Origin: Ruegeria marina
Lineage (GTDB): Bacteria; Pseudomonadota; Alphaproteobacteria; Rhodobacterales; Rhodobacteraceae
NCBI RefSeq assembly: GCF_900101475.1
Contig: NZ_FMZV01000002.1
Location: 124,001-188,000, forward strand
Length of the DNA: 64,000 nt
Direction of reading: 5' to 3'
Part shown: positions 44,376 through 55,511 of the stretch, piece after piece
Layout: every line of letters starts with the position of its first letter
Numbering within the stretch: position 1 is the stretch's first letter
Translations under genes and position numbers: made by a program
Notes under the pieces: model-generated
Databases searched by the model: none
Told to the model about the DNA's origin: nothing
What the model saw: only the letters and a program-made list of their open reading frames with translations

Positions 44376-45389
44376 ATGACAGCCCTCAAGCAATACGAGC
44401 GGATCGAAGCCACCGGGCTTTGGCGACCGACACCCGAGGATCAGCGCCGTGAGGTGTTGGTATCCATCGGCGAGGCCACGCTGACGATCTCGGATTTCAA
44501 CGACCGGGCGCTGACGCATTGGTCGCTGGCGGCGCTCGAACGGCGCAATCCCGGAGAATATCCTGCACTCTATCATCCCGATGGCGATCCGGGGGAAACG
44601 CTGGAACTGGCGGAAACGGAAACCACGATGATCGAGGCCATCGACCGGTTGCAACGCGCCATCGACAACGCGCGCCCGCATCCGGGACGGATCCGCTGGA
44701 TATCGGTCGCCCTCGTCGCCGCTGCGGTGCTCGGGGTCCTGACCTTGTGGTTGCCCGGCGCGATGCGGCGGCACGTGGTTTCCGTCGTTCCGGATATCAA
44801 GCGACAGGAAATCGGCCGCTCGGTGCTTGGGAGGGTCGAACGGGTGACTGGACGGACATGCGCGGCCGAGGACACGGACCAAATCCTGTCCCGCCTGGCC
44901 CAGCGGACCGGTGTGCGGCGTCTCGTTGTGGTGCCAGGCGGCCTGGCCGACAGCCTGTACCTGCCCGGCGGCATCGTGGTGCTGAACCACACCTTGATCG
45001 AGGATTTCGAAGACAGTTCGGTGGTCGCCGGTTTTGTCCTCGCGGAGCGGGCCCGCGCGCTGGCACAGGATCCGCTGGACGAATTGTTGTACCATGCGGG
45101 GTCAACGGCCTCTTTCAGGTTGTTGACCACCGGCGGGCTCACACCCGAGATCCTGGACAGCTATGCCGAACGTGTCCTTGCCGAACCCCGCCCGGATGTC
45201 TCAGACGAGGATCTGCTGGCCATCTTTTCTCAGGCAGCGATCCCTTCATCGCCCTATGCATACGCCCGCGACATCACCGGCGAGGCGGTTCTGGGTCTGA
45301 TCGAGGCCGACCCGATGACAGGGCGGACACTGGAGCCGGTTCTGGCCGACCGCGACTGGGTCCGGTTGCAGGGGATTTGCGGCAGTTGA
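44376..45389 (+). CDS. Membrane protein resembling M48 peptidase but lacking HExxH
   Basis: A 337-residue protein with a cytoplasmic N-terminal part, one membrane helix near residues 107-126, and an outer domain. Residues 195-228 (LPGGIVVLNHTLIEDF then VVAGFVLAERARAL) align in pattern with the M48 region LPGGxVxVxxxLL...LAAVLAHELGHV, but the metal motif HExxH is replaced by AERARA. It therefore looks like a non-catalytic relative, perhaps a regulator or chaperone. I know no name for it. Ribosome binding site is weak; start taken from domain layout. Confidence 0.7.
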   Translation: MTALKQYERIEATGLWRPTPEDQRREVLVSIGEATLTISDFNDRALTHWSLAALERRNPGEYPALYHPDGDPGETLELAETETTMIEAIDRLQRAIDNARPHPGRIRWISVALVAAAVLGVLTLWLPGAMRRHVVSVVPDIKRQEIGRSVLGRVERVTGRTCAAEDTDQILSRLAQRTGVRRLVVVPGGLADSLYLPGGIVVLNHTLIEDFEDSSVVAGFVLAERARALAQDPLDELLYHAGSTASFRLLTTGGLTPEILDSYAERVLAEPRPDVSDEDLLAIFSQAAIPSSPYAYARDITGEAVLGLIEADPMTGRTLEPVLADRDWVRLQGICGS

Positions 45390-45435
45390 GGAAACGCCTC
45401 AGCCGCGAGGCAAGAACCCCGGCGGCAGCCGTCGC

Positions 45436-46581
45436 TCAGCGGCTAGGACGTTTCGACACCGACGCTGCCGGGTAACGCGCGTCTGGCGCGTTGCGCGTCG
45501 AAAGGCGCAGGTGCATCGGTGGTTTGGCAATATCCCGGTAGGACCGTTCCGAATGGATTACGGTTATCGTGCGGGGCGCCGTTTCCACAGGCAACAGTTT
45601 GCGCGGCAGGTCGTCGGACCAGAGCGCATTCATCTGCGCATCGCCTTCAACGGTGCGAACCCCGCGCATCGGGTTCAGGCGGTCGTCCCCGCGCTGAACG
45701 GCCCGAAAGCCATTGGGAGTGACATAGGTGTTCGTGACGATAGCGGGGCGAAGGGTTCTTTCCGCACGATACGGGTTCAGTCGATCGTCTGTCCAGACGC
45801 TACGATAGCCGGCAGGTATCACGACATTTGTCGTGTTCTGACGATTGTCATGCACATGTTTCGGAACGATGCGGGTTTCCAGCGAAACCGGAACGCCTGT
45901 CTTGCCACTGCTGCCCGAAGAACTCTTGCGCAAAGGGCCATATGTGATCGGAGGTTCCGCCTGAGGGCCGCATCGGGCACCGGTCTGGTTGATATACTGC
46001 TGGCTGAGCGGCGAGGCGTCCGGGCAGATCGCGGTGTCGGGCCGCGTCGCCACGGGTGCGATTGTACCGGGCTTCGACGGAGTCGGGGCGGCCGCAGCGA
46101 CCGGTGCCACCGGAACCGGGCGGGCCGTCGTTGTCCGGGTCGTCGGAACGGTGACAGGCATTGCCACGGCCGGTTTGGGTGCCGCCTTGGGCGCTGACGC
46201 AGCGGCAGTGCGAACTGGCGGCTGAGCCGCGGTTGCCTTCGGTGCCGGGGTGGACGGGGTGGACACGGCAGGCTGATCAAGCGTGATCAGTTCCGGCCCT
46301 GCCGGTTGCGGTGCCGTCGTGGTCGCTCCGGCGACCTCCGTCGGCTGATACCCGCACAACTGCTTGCGCTGCCGGGAAACACGCGGCACCCAGGTAACCA
46401 GCCCGTCAACTCCCGCACGAATGTAGATGCAGCCACGGCTGTCGACATACTGCTTGCCGGTGAAGGATGCCGGCGGAAACTCTGCCGGGGGGCTCGGGTT
46501 GCGCAGCGTCTGGGCATTCAGCGCCGACAACCCCAGGCTGCATCCGATCACGGAAAAGGCAATAATTCTTGTAAACCTCAT
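45436..46581 (-). CDS. Secreted Pro/Ala-rich protein of unknown function
   Basis: A 381-residue protein with a signal peptide (about residues 1-23, ending SALNAQ). A small N-terminal domain (GKQYVDSRGCIYIRAGVDGLVTWVPRVS then RKQLCGYQ) has two Cys. A low-complexity Ala/Pro/Thr linker covers about residues 80-180. The C-terminal part (from about 190) carries repeated DDRLNP segments (TDDRLNPYRAERT, GDDRLNPMRGVRT). Similar roseobacter proteins are usually called hypothetical or SPOR-like, but I see no clear SPOR domain. Start 46581 fits the signal peptide. Confidence 0.7.
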   Translation of the reverse strand: MRFTRIIAFSVIGCSLGLSALNAQTLRNPSPPAEFPPASFTGKQYVDSRGCIYIRAGVDGLVTWVPRVSRQRKQLCGYQPTEVAGATTTAPQPAGPELITLDQPAVSTPSTPAPKATAAQPPVRTAAASAPKAAPKPAVAMPVTVPTTRTTTARPVPVAPVAAAAPTPSKPGTIAPVATRPDTAICPDASPLSQQYINQTGARCGPQAEPPITYGPLRKSSSGSSGKTGVPVSLETRIVPKHVHDNRQNTTNVVIPAGYRSVWTDDRLNPYRAERTLRPAIVTNTYVTPNGFRAVQRGDDRLNPMRGVRTVEGDAQMNALWSDDLPRKLLPVETAPRTITVIHSERSYRDIAKPPMHLRLSTRNAPDARYPAASVSKRPSR

Positions 46582-46658
46582 GATCGCCCCCACAAGATGT
46601 GGAGGAAGTGTGGCGCAAATCACGCAGAGAGTAAAGCCGCAGATGCCGCGATTTGGCC

Positions 46659-47291
46659 TTATTTCGTGCCAAACAAGCGGTCCCCGGCATCTCCCAGACC
46701 CGGCATGATGTAACCTTTGGAATTCAACCCGCGGTCAACTGCTGCGGTCACGATGGGCACGTCGGGATGCGCCTCCTTCATGCGGGCGACGCCCTCCGGA
46801 GCGGCCAGCAGGCAAAGGAAGCGGATGTCGGTGGCGCCCGCCTTTTTCAGCAGGTCGATGGCGGCGGCAGAACTGTTGCCGGTGGCCAGCATCGGATCGA
46901 CCACAATCACCAGCCGGTCGTTCAGCCCTTCGGGCACCTTGAAATAGTATTGCACCGGTTGCAGCGTCTTCTCGTCACGGTAGAGGCCCACGAAACCGAC
47001 CCGCGCCGAGGGGACCAGTTCGAGCACCCCGTCGAGCATGCCGTTGCCCGCCCGCAGGATCGACACCAGCGCCAGTTTCTTGCCGGCCAGAATGGGGGCG
47101 TCCATCTCCTCCAGCGGGGTTTCGATGCCGCGCGTCGTCAGCGGCAGTTCGCGGGTGATCTCATAGGCCAGCAAGAGCGTGATCTCGCGCAGGAGCTGGC
47201 GGAACGAGGCGGTGGAGGTGCCCTTGTCCCGCATGAGCGTCAGCTTGTGCTGAACCAGGGGATGATCGACGATGGTCAGGTGTTCGCTCAT
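46659..47291 (-). CDS. upp: Uracil phosphoribosyltransferase
   Basis: A 210-residue enzyme converting uracil and PRPP to UMP. The PRPP loop [23 protein letters not shown] and the uracil-binding [23 protein letters not shown] are complete. ATG overlaps the add stop by 4 bp and GGAGA lies upstream. It is the last gene of cdd-deoA-deoB-add-upp, consuming the uracil released by deoA. Confidence 0.95.
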   Translation of the reverse strand: MSEHLTIVDHPLVQHKLTLMRDKGTSTASFRQLLREITLLLAYEITRELPLTTRGIETPLEEMDAPILAGKKLALVSILRAGNGMLDGVLELVPSARVGFVGLYRDEKTLQPVQYYFKVPEGLNDRLVIVVDPMLATGNSSAAAIDLLKKAGATDIRFLCLLAAPEGVARMKEAHPDVPIVTAAVDRGLNSKGYIMPGLGDAGDRLFGTK

Positions 47292-48289
47292 GATGTCTCC
47301 AGTCTCTTTGCAACCCGGCTCCGGGTGTCTTGATCGCAGAATGCCGCGCCGAGCGCATTTGCGTTCAGCTCGGCGAAATCCCCCGCCCCCCAGCCAAAGG
47401 CCCGGGACAGCATCTCGTACTCGCGCCGCATCGTGGTGTGAAAGAACGGCGGGTCGTCTGTGGATACGGTAACACGGACTCCTGCATCGCGCAGCCGCGC
47501 AATGGGATGGGCCGCGAAGGACGGATAGAGGCCCAGCACCACGTTGGAACCGGGGCAGACCTCGAGCGTGACGCCGCGGTCAGCCAGTTCATGCAGGAGG
47601 TCCGGATCCTCGATGGCGCGCACGCCATGGCCGATGCGCTCGACCCCCAGCACCCGCACCGCGTCGCGCACGCTGTCGGGGCCGCCGAATTCTCCGGCAT
47701 GAGTGGTAAGCCTGAGCCCCGCCTCGCGGGCGCAGTCGAAGGACCAGGCATAGTCGCCCTGCCGGCCCACGCTTTCGTTGCCGCCCATGCCGAAACCCAC
47801 GATCCAGTCGCCCGCGGTTTCGGCGGCGCAGCGGGCGGCGCGCCGGGCCTGTTCCGGGCCGAAATGGCGCACACAGGTGACAACGCCGCGCAGGGTGATG
47901 CCCAGTTTCGCCTCGGCTGCGTCCGCCGCATCGCGGATGGCGGCCAGGTAATCGCGCCAGGCCGCGACATCGCCGCCGCCACAGAAATCGGGGCTGAGGA
48001 AGGTTTCCGAATAGACAACCCCCTGTTCGGCGCTGTGTTCGAGGATCGCCCAGGTGAGGCGGCGGAACTCCTCGGGCCCGGTCAGCACGGTTGAGGCGGC
48101 CTCGTAGATGCTGAGGAAATGCGCGAAATCGCGGAAGTCGTAGGATCCGTCGGGCTTGAAGATGCCGCGCAGATCGATCCGTTTCTCATGCGCGAGCTGG
48201 CGGATCAGGGCGGGCGGAGCCGCACCCTCGTGGTGCAGATGCAACTCGACCTTGGGCAGGTCGGCGACGGAGGGCTCTTCTTCGTTCAC
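47288..48289 (-). CDS. add: Adenosine deaminase
   Basis: A 333-residue amidohydrolase converting adenosine to inosine. Metal ligands H17 and H19 are in [15 protein letters not shown] near residue 195 holds a further His and catalytic Glu, and RIGHG and STDDPPFF give the base and last Asp. The start is GTG with GGAGGAG six bases upstream; it overlaps deoB by 4 bp. An adenine-type amidohydrolase is possible, but the nucleoside context favours adenosine. Confidence 0.9.
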   Translation of the reverse strand: MNEEEPSVADLPKVELHLHHEGAAPPALIRQLAHEKRIDLRGIFKPDGSYDFRDFAHFLSIYEAASTVLTGPEEFRRLTWAILEHSAEQGVVYSETFLSPDFCGGGDVAAWRDYLAAIRDAADAAEAKLGITLRGVVTCVRHFGPEQARRAARCAAETAGDWIVGFGMGGNESVGRQGDYAWSFDCAREAGLRLTTHAGEFGGPDSVRDAVRVLGVERIGHGVRAIEDPDLLHELADRGVTLEVCPGSNVVLGLYPSFAAHPIARLRDAGVRVTVSTDDPPFFHTTMRREYEMLSRAFGWGAGDFAELNANALGAAFCDQDTRSRVAKRLETS

Positions 48290-49497
48290 AGGAAACTCCT
48301 CCCCGGCCCCTGCGCCGGAATGCCCAGATGCGCCGCCACCGAGGCGGCGACATCGGCAAAGTTGACTTGTCCGATCTGCCCTGCCCCGCGCCCCGCAACC
48401 AGAACCGGCACCTGTTCGCGGGTGTGGTCGGTGCCGGTCCAGCTGGGATCATTGCCATGATCTGCGGTCAGCAGCATCAGGTCGCCGGGCCGCAGGCTTT
48501 GCAGGATTGCCCCGATTTCACGGTCAAACCACTCCAGCGCCCTTGCATATCCGCTTATATCGCGGCGATGGCCATAGAGGCTGTCGAATTCCACGAAATT
48601 GGCGAAGGTCAGGCTGCCCTCTTCGGCCTTGTCGACCAGCCGGGCGAGATGAGTCATCAGCTGGGCATCGGTTCCCTTGGCCACATCGTCGATCCCCTGC
48701 ATCGAGAAGATATCGCCGATCTTGCCCACCGCATGCACCCGGCGCCCCGCGTCCTGCGCCCAGTTGGTCAGCACCGGCGCGGGCGGGGTTATCGCGTAAT
48801 CCTTGCGGTTGGTGGTGCGAGTGAAGCCGGTCTCGGGCATGCCGGTGAAGGGCCGCGCGATCACCCGCCCCACCTTCATCGCGTGCAGGCGCGGGGCGAC
48901 GGCCTTGCAGAGCGCCAGCAGGCGGTCGAGACCGAAGGTTTCCTCATGCGCGGCGATCTGGAACACGCTGTCGGCAGAGGTGTAGCAGATGGGCTTGCCT
49001 GTCTGCATATGTTCGGCCCCATGACGATCGATGATCACCGTGCCCGAGGCGTGGCAATTGCCGAGGATACCGTCGCTGCCGGCGGCCTCGGCCACCGCCC
49101 GCACCAAGTCGGGCGGAAAGGTGGGGGTGGTGTCGGGGAAATAGTGCCAGTCCCAGGGCACCGGCAGGCCCGCCAGTTCCCAATGGCCCGAGGGCGTGTC
49201 CTTGCCCCGGCTGTGTTCGCGGGCGCAGCCCCAGTGCCCCGTCGGTTCCGCCGCCAGCCCGGGCGTGGCCGCACCCGAGGCGAGCCGGGTGGCGGCGCCC
49301 AGCCCCAGCGCATCGAGATTGGGCAGATGCAGCGGGCCGCTGCGCCCCTCCTCCGCGTCGCCGCGCGCGCAGGCCTGCGCGATATGGGCCAGCGTGTTGG
49401 CGCCGGTATCGGGACGGTTGCCGTTGAAGAACGTTTCCGCATCCGGCGCGCCGCCGATGCCCAGCGAATCCATCACCACCAGGAAGGCGCGGGTCAT
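48286..49497 (-). CDS. deoB: Phosphopentomutase
   Basis: A 403-residue alkaline-phosphatase-superfamily enzyme that interconverts ribose or deoxyribose 1- and 5-phosphates. Metal ligands appear in VVMDSLGIGGAPDA and TADHGNDPSWTGTDHTRE, with the phosphothreonine region GHWELAG upstream. ATG 49497 overlaps the deoA stop. The same frame stays open into deoA, but only this start begins the MTRAFLVVMDSLGIGG family N terminus. Confidence 0.95.
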   Translation of the reverse strand: MTRAFLVVMDSLGIGGAPDAETFFNGNRPDTGANTLAHIAQACARGDAEEGRSGPLHLPNLDALGLGAATRLASGAATPGLAAEPTGHWGCAREHSRGKDTPSGHWELAGLPVPWDWHYFPDTTPTFPPDLVRAVAEAAGSDGILGNCHASGTVIIDRHGAEHMQTGKPICYTSADSVFQIAAHEETFGLDRLLALCKAVAPRLHAMKVGRVIARPFTGMPETGFTRTTNRKDYAITPPAPVLTNWAQDAGRRVHAVGKIGDIFSMQGIDDVAKGTDAQLMTHLARLVDKAEEGSLTFANFVEFDSLYGHRRDISGYARALEWFDREIGAILQSLRPGDLMLLTADHGNDPSWTGTDHTREQVPVLVAGRGAGQIGQVNFADVAASVAAHLGIPAQGPGRSFL

Positions 49498-50804
49498 GCG
49501 GTGATCCTTTCGTGCACCAGCGGCGGCAGGTCGCCGGGCGCGTCCTCGATGACGATGGCGGCGCGCAACGCGGCTTCGGCGCGGGCGGCGGCCTCTTCCC
49601 GCGCGGCATGGATGGTGGCGAGCGGGGTTCCGGCGCTGACCCGCGTGCCAAGCCGGATCACCCGAGACAGGCCCACGGAAGGATCGACGACATCGCTTTC
49701 GACCTGCCGCCCGCCGCCCAGCGCCACCACGACGAGGCCCAGCGCCTCGCCGTCGATGGCGGTGACAAAGCCCGCCTCGCGGGCGGTGACCTCGCGGATG
49801 ACATTGGCCTCGGGCAGGAACCGCTGCCAGGTTTCGATGAAATGCACCGGCCCGCCGACGGCGGCGATCATGCGGCCGAAACGGTCGGCGGCGCGGCCAT
49901 CGACGATGAGGGCGCGCAGGCGGTCGGCGCCGGTTTCGGCGCTGTCGGCAAGCCCGGCCCCGGCCAGCAGCACGCCGCCCAGTTCGGCGGAAAGCTGCGC
50001 CAGCGGCGTGTCGGTGAGGCCGCCGGTCAGTACCCGCATGACCTCGGCCACCTCGAGCGCATTGCCGAGGCTGGGGGCCAGCGGCTGGTTCATGTCGGTG
50101 ATCAGCGCCGAGGTGCGGCAACCGGCAGCATTGGCGGTTTCGGTCAGGGCGCGGGCCAGCGCACCGGCCTCGGCCGGGGTCTTCATGAAGGCGCCGCTGC
50201 CCAGTTTCACGTCGAGCACCAGCGCGTCGAGACCGGCGGCCAGTTTCTTGGACAGGATCGAGGCGGTGATCAGGTCGAGGCTTTCGACCGTGGCGGTCAC
50301 GTCGCGGATGGCATAGAGCCGCTTGTCGGCGGGCGCGATCCGGGCGCTGGCGCTGACGATGGCGGCGCCCGTGTCGCGCACGATCTGCGCCAGCCGGTCG
50401 CTGCCGACCTGCGTGGTGACGCCGGGGATCGCCTCCATCTTGTCGAGCGTTCCGCCGGTATGGCCCAGCCCCCGGCCCGAGATCATCGGCACATAGGCGC
50501 CGCATTCGGCCAGCGCCGGCGCCAGCACCAGGCTGACGCAATCGCCCACCCCGCCGGTGGAATGCTTGTCGATCACCGGCCCGTCGAGATCCCAGTCCAG
50601 CACATCGCCGGAATCGCGCATGGCCAGCGTCAGCGCCGCGCGCCCCTCGGCCCCAAGCCCGCCCATGCAGACGGCCATGGCAAAGGCGCCGGCCTGCGCG
50701 TCGCTGACCGCAGAATCCGCAAGACCCTGCGCGAACCAGCGCAATTCCTCGGCCGACGGCGTCTCGTGCCTGCGCAGCCGGGCGATGATGGCGCGGGCAT
50801 CCAT
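49494..50804 (-). CDS. deoA: Thymidine phosphorylase
   Basis: A 436-residue enzyme splitting thymidine or deoxyuridine with phosphate. KHSTGGVGDCVSLVLAPALAECG is the phosphate-binding segment, and SGRGLGHTGGTLDKMEAIPG is the family signature. Four bases separate it from the cdd stop and it overlaps deoB by 4 bp. It acts after cytidine deaminase in pyrimidine nucleoside salvage. Confidence 0.96.
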   Translation of the reverse strand: MDARAIIARLRRHETPSAEELRWFAQGLADSAVSDAQAGAFAMAVCMGGLGAEGRAALTLAMRDSGDVLDWDLDGPVIDKHSTGGVGDCVSLVLAPALAECGAYVPMISGRGLGHTGGTLDKMEAIPGVTTQVGSDRLAQIVRDTGAAIVSASARIAPADKRLYAIRDVTATVESLDLITASILSKKLAAGLDALVLDVKLGSGAFMKTPAEAGALARALTETANAAGCRTSALITDMNQPLAPSLGNALEVAEVMRVLTGGLTDTPLAQLSAELGGVLLAGAGLADSAETGADRLRALIVDGRAADRFGRMIAAVGGPVHFIETWQRFLPEANVIREVTAREAGFVTAIDGEALGLVVVALGGGRQVESDVVDPSVGLSRVIRLGTRVSAGTPLATIHAAREEAAARAEAALRAAIVIEDAPGDLPPLVHERITA

Positions 50805-50808
50805 CGCC

Positions 50809-51201
50809 TCAGTCCGTCTCCATATGCGCCGCCCCGAAGGCCCCCGGCAGCAGGTCGGAAATGGTCATGCGTTTTTCCACGCCGGCGGTATTGGCCATGG
50901 TCACCACCACATCCCCCGCGCCGAATTCCGCCAGTTTCTGCCGGCAGCCACCGCAGGGCGGCACCGGCGACGGGCTGTCGGCCACGACATAGACCTCGGT
51001 CAGGCGGGTTTCCCCGGCCGCCACCATCACCGCGATGGCACCAGCCTCGGCGCAGGTGCCCTCGGGCGAGGCGATATTCTCGACATTGCAGCCGGCATAG
51101 ACCGCGCCGGAGGCGGCGCGGATGGCGGCGCCGACCTTGAAGCGGGAATAGGGCGCATGGGCGTTTTCGCGAACGGACAAGGCGGCGTCTTTCAGGCTCA
51201 T
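50809..51201 (-). CDS. cdd: Cytidine deaminase
   Basis: A 130-residue zinc enzyme deaminating cytidine and deoxycytidine. The catalytic zinc site is GCNVENIASPEGTCAEAGAI (Cys-Ala-Glu) and PCGGCRQKLAEF. Length fits the homotetrameric type. It is the first gene of the nucleoside salvage operon. The promoter should lie in the 140 bp upstream, which also contains repeat copy 4. Confidence 0.93.
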   Translation of the reverse strand: MSLKDAALSVRENAHAPYSRFKVGAAIRAASGAVYAGCNVENIASPEGTCAEAGAIAVMVAAGETRLTEVYVVADSPSPVPPCGGCRQKLAEFGAGDVVVTMANTAGVEKRMTISDLLPGAFGAAHMETD

Positions 51202-51280
51202 GGCGATTCCCCGTTTTTGATCATCTGGTCAGAAAGGCATATCCGATCCCGCAGCGCCGCGCGAGAAGAACCGCGGGGAA

Positions 51281-51338
51281 AGGGGGCGCTGCCCCCGTCC
51301 TGCGGACTCCCCCGGAGTATTTTCGGCGAAATGAAGCG
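51281..51338 (+). repeat. Dispersed GAGTATTT repeat, copy 4
   Basis: Full-length form: palindrome GGGGGC-GCT-GCCCCC (51284-51298), then CCCCCGGAGTATTTTCGG and CGAAATGAAG. The layout and spacing match copy 1. It lies between the cupin gene end and the cdd start, in the probable cdd promoter region. Confidence 0.75.
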
Positions 51339-51341
51339 GCT

Positions 51342-52427
51342 TCAGCCCAGCGTGGTGGTGAAGGTTCCGGGCAGCGTGACCTCGAGCAGCTCGATATCGT
51401 CGGACGGGTCGGACAGGCAGGTGCGCATGCCGGGCGGGATGACGAAGGCGTCGCCCTGTTCCAGCGGAAAGGGATCGCGGCCTTCGCCCATCAGCGTCAC
51501 GCGGCCCTGCATCACGAAGGTGAACAGGATGTCAGTGTCATGCGCGGCCCATTGCGGCGCGCCCTGCCCCCGGCGCACCACCTGCACCCCGGCGACGCCC
51601 CCGGTGTTGGCGGCGATGGTGGTGTCGCGGCAGACATATCCCGGCAGGCGGAAAGGCACCCATTCGGCCCCTGCGGCGCGATTGTAGACGAAGCGCTGTC
51701 CCTGCCATTCGCGCTCGGGACGCAGATGCGCGGTGGGCAGGGTCATCTCGTGGTCGATCTCGGTAATATGCTCGGCGGGCACGCCGATCTCGATCACCTG
51801 CACGTTGTCGGAGGCTTCGAGCACCCGGTGGCGGATCTCGGGCGGCTGGATGAAGCAGTCGCCGGGCGTCAGGCGCATCTTGTCGCCCTGATCCTCGTAG
51901 ACCACGTCGACCCAGCCGTGGATGCAGAAAATCAGCTGGAAGCCGACGCGGTGGAAATGCACCATGTCGGGCACCGGGCCGCCGTCGGGGATGCGGATAT
52001 GGCTGGCGATGATCGAGCCGCCCAGCCGCGAGGGCACCAGGTCGCGGTACTGCATGCCGGCGCGGCCGATGATCCAGGGCGCCTGGTCCTTGAGCCGGCG
52101 CACAACGAAGCTGTGCACGGTTTCCGGCATCACCAGCGGCGGGTTACGTTCCCCGATCTCGATGCGAGTGCCATTGGGCGCGGTCAGGCTGCGCTGGCCG
52201 CCGGCGAATCCGTCGGGATTGTCGGTCAGGATGCGCAGGGTGCCGGGCGCCTCGGGCGCGCCTTTTTCGATGCGCAGCCGCAGGCCATGGCCCGAGAACA
52301 CCGCGATGCGCGGATCGTCGGCAGGATAGATCATGTCCATTCGCATGCCCAGGACCTTGGTGTAGAAGGGGATATCGTTGCGCAACTCGTCCGTGGGCAG
52401 GCGCATTTCGGCAATCGTGTCGGTCAT
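51342..52427 (-). CDS. VOC (glyoxalase-like) domain fused to bicupin
   Basis: A 361-residue fusion. Residues 10-85 look like half a VOC/glyoxalase unit (LRNDIPFYTKVLGMRMDMIYP). Residues 120-230 form one cupin (MVHFHRVGFQLIFCIHGWVDVVYEDQG, GDCFIQPPEIRHRV) with His ligands, and residues 240-361 a second (LFTFVMQGRVTLMGEG, GDAFVIPPG). A GGAG precedes ATG 52427. It is divergent from maeB. It may be a dioxygenase, isomerase or sensor; no function is known to me. Metal-binding His residues are visible in the first cupin only. Confidence 0.78.
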   Translation of the reverse strand: MTDTIAEMRLPTDELRNDIPFYTKVLGMRMDMIYPADDPRIAVFSGHGLRLRIEKGAPEAPGTLRILTDNPDGFAGGQRSLTAPNGTRIEIGERNPPLVMPETVHSFVVRRLKDQAPWIIGRAGMQYRDLVPSRLGGSIIASHIRIPDGGPVPDMVHFHRVGFQLIFCIHGWVDVVYEDQGDKMRLTPGDCFIQPPEIRHRVLEASDNVQVIEIGVPAEHITEIDHEMTLPTAHLRPEREWQGQRFVYNRAAGAEWVPFRLPGYVCRDTTIAANTGGVAGVQVVRRGQGAPQWAAHDTDILFTFVMQGRVTLMGEGRDPFPLEQGDAFVIPPGMRTCLSDPSDDIELLEVTLPGTFTTTLG

Positions 52428-52530
52428 GTCTGGCTCCTCTTGGCCGGAGAGTGGCCGGGAGGCCCGCGATTTGCAAGAACCCGCCCGCGGCCTTGTCGCG
52501 CGAAATGCCCTGTTCCCTTGGGTCAAAAAA

Positions 52531-52552
52531 TAGTTTAACGCTAAACTAGTTT
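52531..52552. promoter_or_regulatory. Palindromic operator between VOC-bicupin gene and maeB
   Basis: TAGTTTA-ACGC-TAAACTA (52531-52548) is a perfect inverted repeat with a four-base spacer. It overlaps a second palindrome, AAACTAGTTT (52543-52552), so three TAGTTT-type half-sites lie side by side. It sits 22 bp before the maeB start and overlaps where its -10 should be, fitting a repressor of the MarR or similar dimeric type. Regulator not identified. Confidence 0.55.
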
Positions 52553-52573
52553 CCCGAGGAGGAATTTTCCGAG

Positions 52574-54847
<2,274 letters not shown>

Positions 54848-54889
54848 TTTAGCGGCCCAAGCGTCGGCCGCCAGGCAAGGGAGGCCGAG

Positions 54890-55279
54890 ATGAAGGGACA
54901 TTGCCATTGTGGCGCCGTGCGCTGGGAAAGCGACGGCGCCATTGCCTGGACCTGCTATTGCCATTGCACCGATTGCAGGCGCAACTGCGCATCGCCGGTC
55001 ACCGCGTTTTTCGGCCTGCCGCATGACTCGGTGCGCTGGCAGGGCGACGCGCCGCGGATCTACACCTCGTCCGAGGGGGTGGAGCGGCTTTTCTGCGGCA
55101 CCTGCGGCACCCAGATGGCTTATCGCAATGCGCGGGACACGGTGAACATCCACCTGTACACGGCAACGCTGGAGGACCCGGCCAGCCTGCCGCCCCGGTT
55201 CCATGTCTTTCATGCCGACCATCTGCCGTGGCTCAACATTCAGGACAGCCTGCCCCGTTATGCCGGGACATCCGGCTAG
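54890..55279 (+). CDS. GFA/CENP-V family zinc protein
   Basis: A 129-residue protein of the glutathione-dependent formaldehyde-activating (GFA) family. Zinc ligands are in GHCHCGAVRW, CYCHCTDCRR and FCGTCGTQM, seven to eight cysteines in all. Many relatives have no proven activity on formaldehyde. It has GGGAGG upstream and lies 42 bp after maeB, so it could share its transcript. Downstream is the TTTGCA array of prpE. Confidence 0.88.
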   Translation: MKGHCHCGAVRWESDGAIAWTCYCHCTDCRRNCASPVTAFFGLPHDSVRWQGDAPRIYTSSEGVERLFCGTCGTQMAYRNARDTVNIHLYTATLEDPASLPPRFHVFHADHLPWLNIQDSLPRYAGTSG

Positions 55280-55300
55280 AAACGGAGCCCGCCGCGCCCG

Positions 55301-55416
55301 AAATTTGCATTGCGGATATTTGCAGTTTTGCAAAGATCGCAAACTTTTCCCCATGAAGGCGGCACGAAGGGTGTTTTGCAAAAATTTGCAGAGCATGATC
55401 CGCCAAAGCTGCAAAG
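55301..55416 (+). promoter_or_regulatory. Cluster of TTTGCA/TGCAAA sites, probable PccR/ScfR-type operator of prpE
   Basis: Within 116 bp there are TTTGCA or TGCAAA hexamers at 55304, 55319, 55327/55329 (full TTTGCAAA), 55375/55377 (full TTTGCAAA), 55385 and 55410, plus CGCAAA near 55338. Neighbouring copies are mostly 8-15 bp apart, and TTTTGCAAAAATTTGCA at 55374-55390 is a close double site. PccR, the short-chain acyl-CoA regulator of propionyl-CoA genes in Rhodobacter sphaeroides, is known to recognise paired TTTGCAAA. The target prpE fits. Confidence 0.68.
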
Positions 55417-55511
55417 TTCTTGCGGTAATCTGACGCGACGTCCACCCGGTGGCTTGCCCGGTGGCGCGGCTGCGCCTAACACACGTGCCAGCCGAACGCG
55501 AGGAGGATGCC

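Noticed and set aside
49498-50541. Upstream extension of the deoB frame
   Set aside because: Overlaps deoA on the same strand and gives an Arg/Gly-rich sequence; the family start is at 49497.
54852-54871. GCGGCC/GGCCGC hairpin after maeB as a terminator
   Set aside because: Six-base stem with no T-run; too weak to call in GC-rich DNA.
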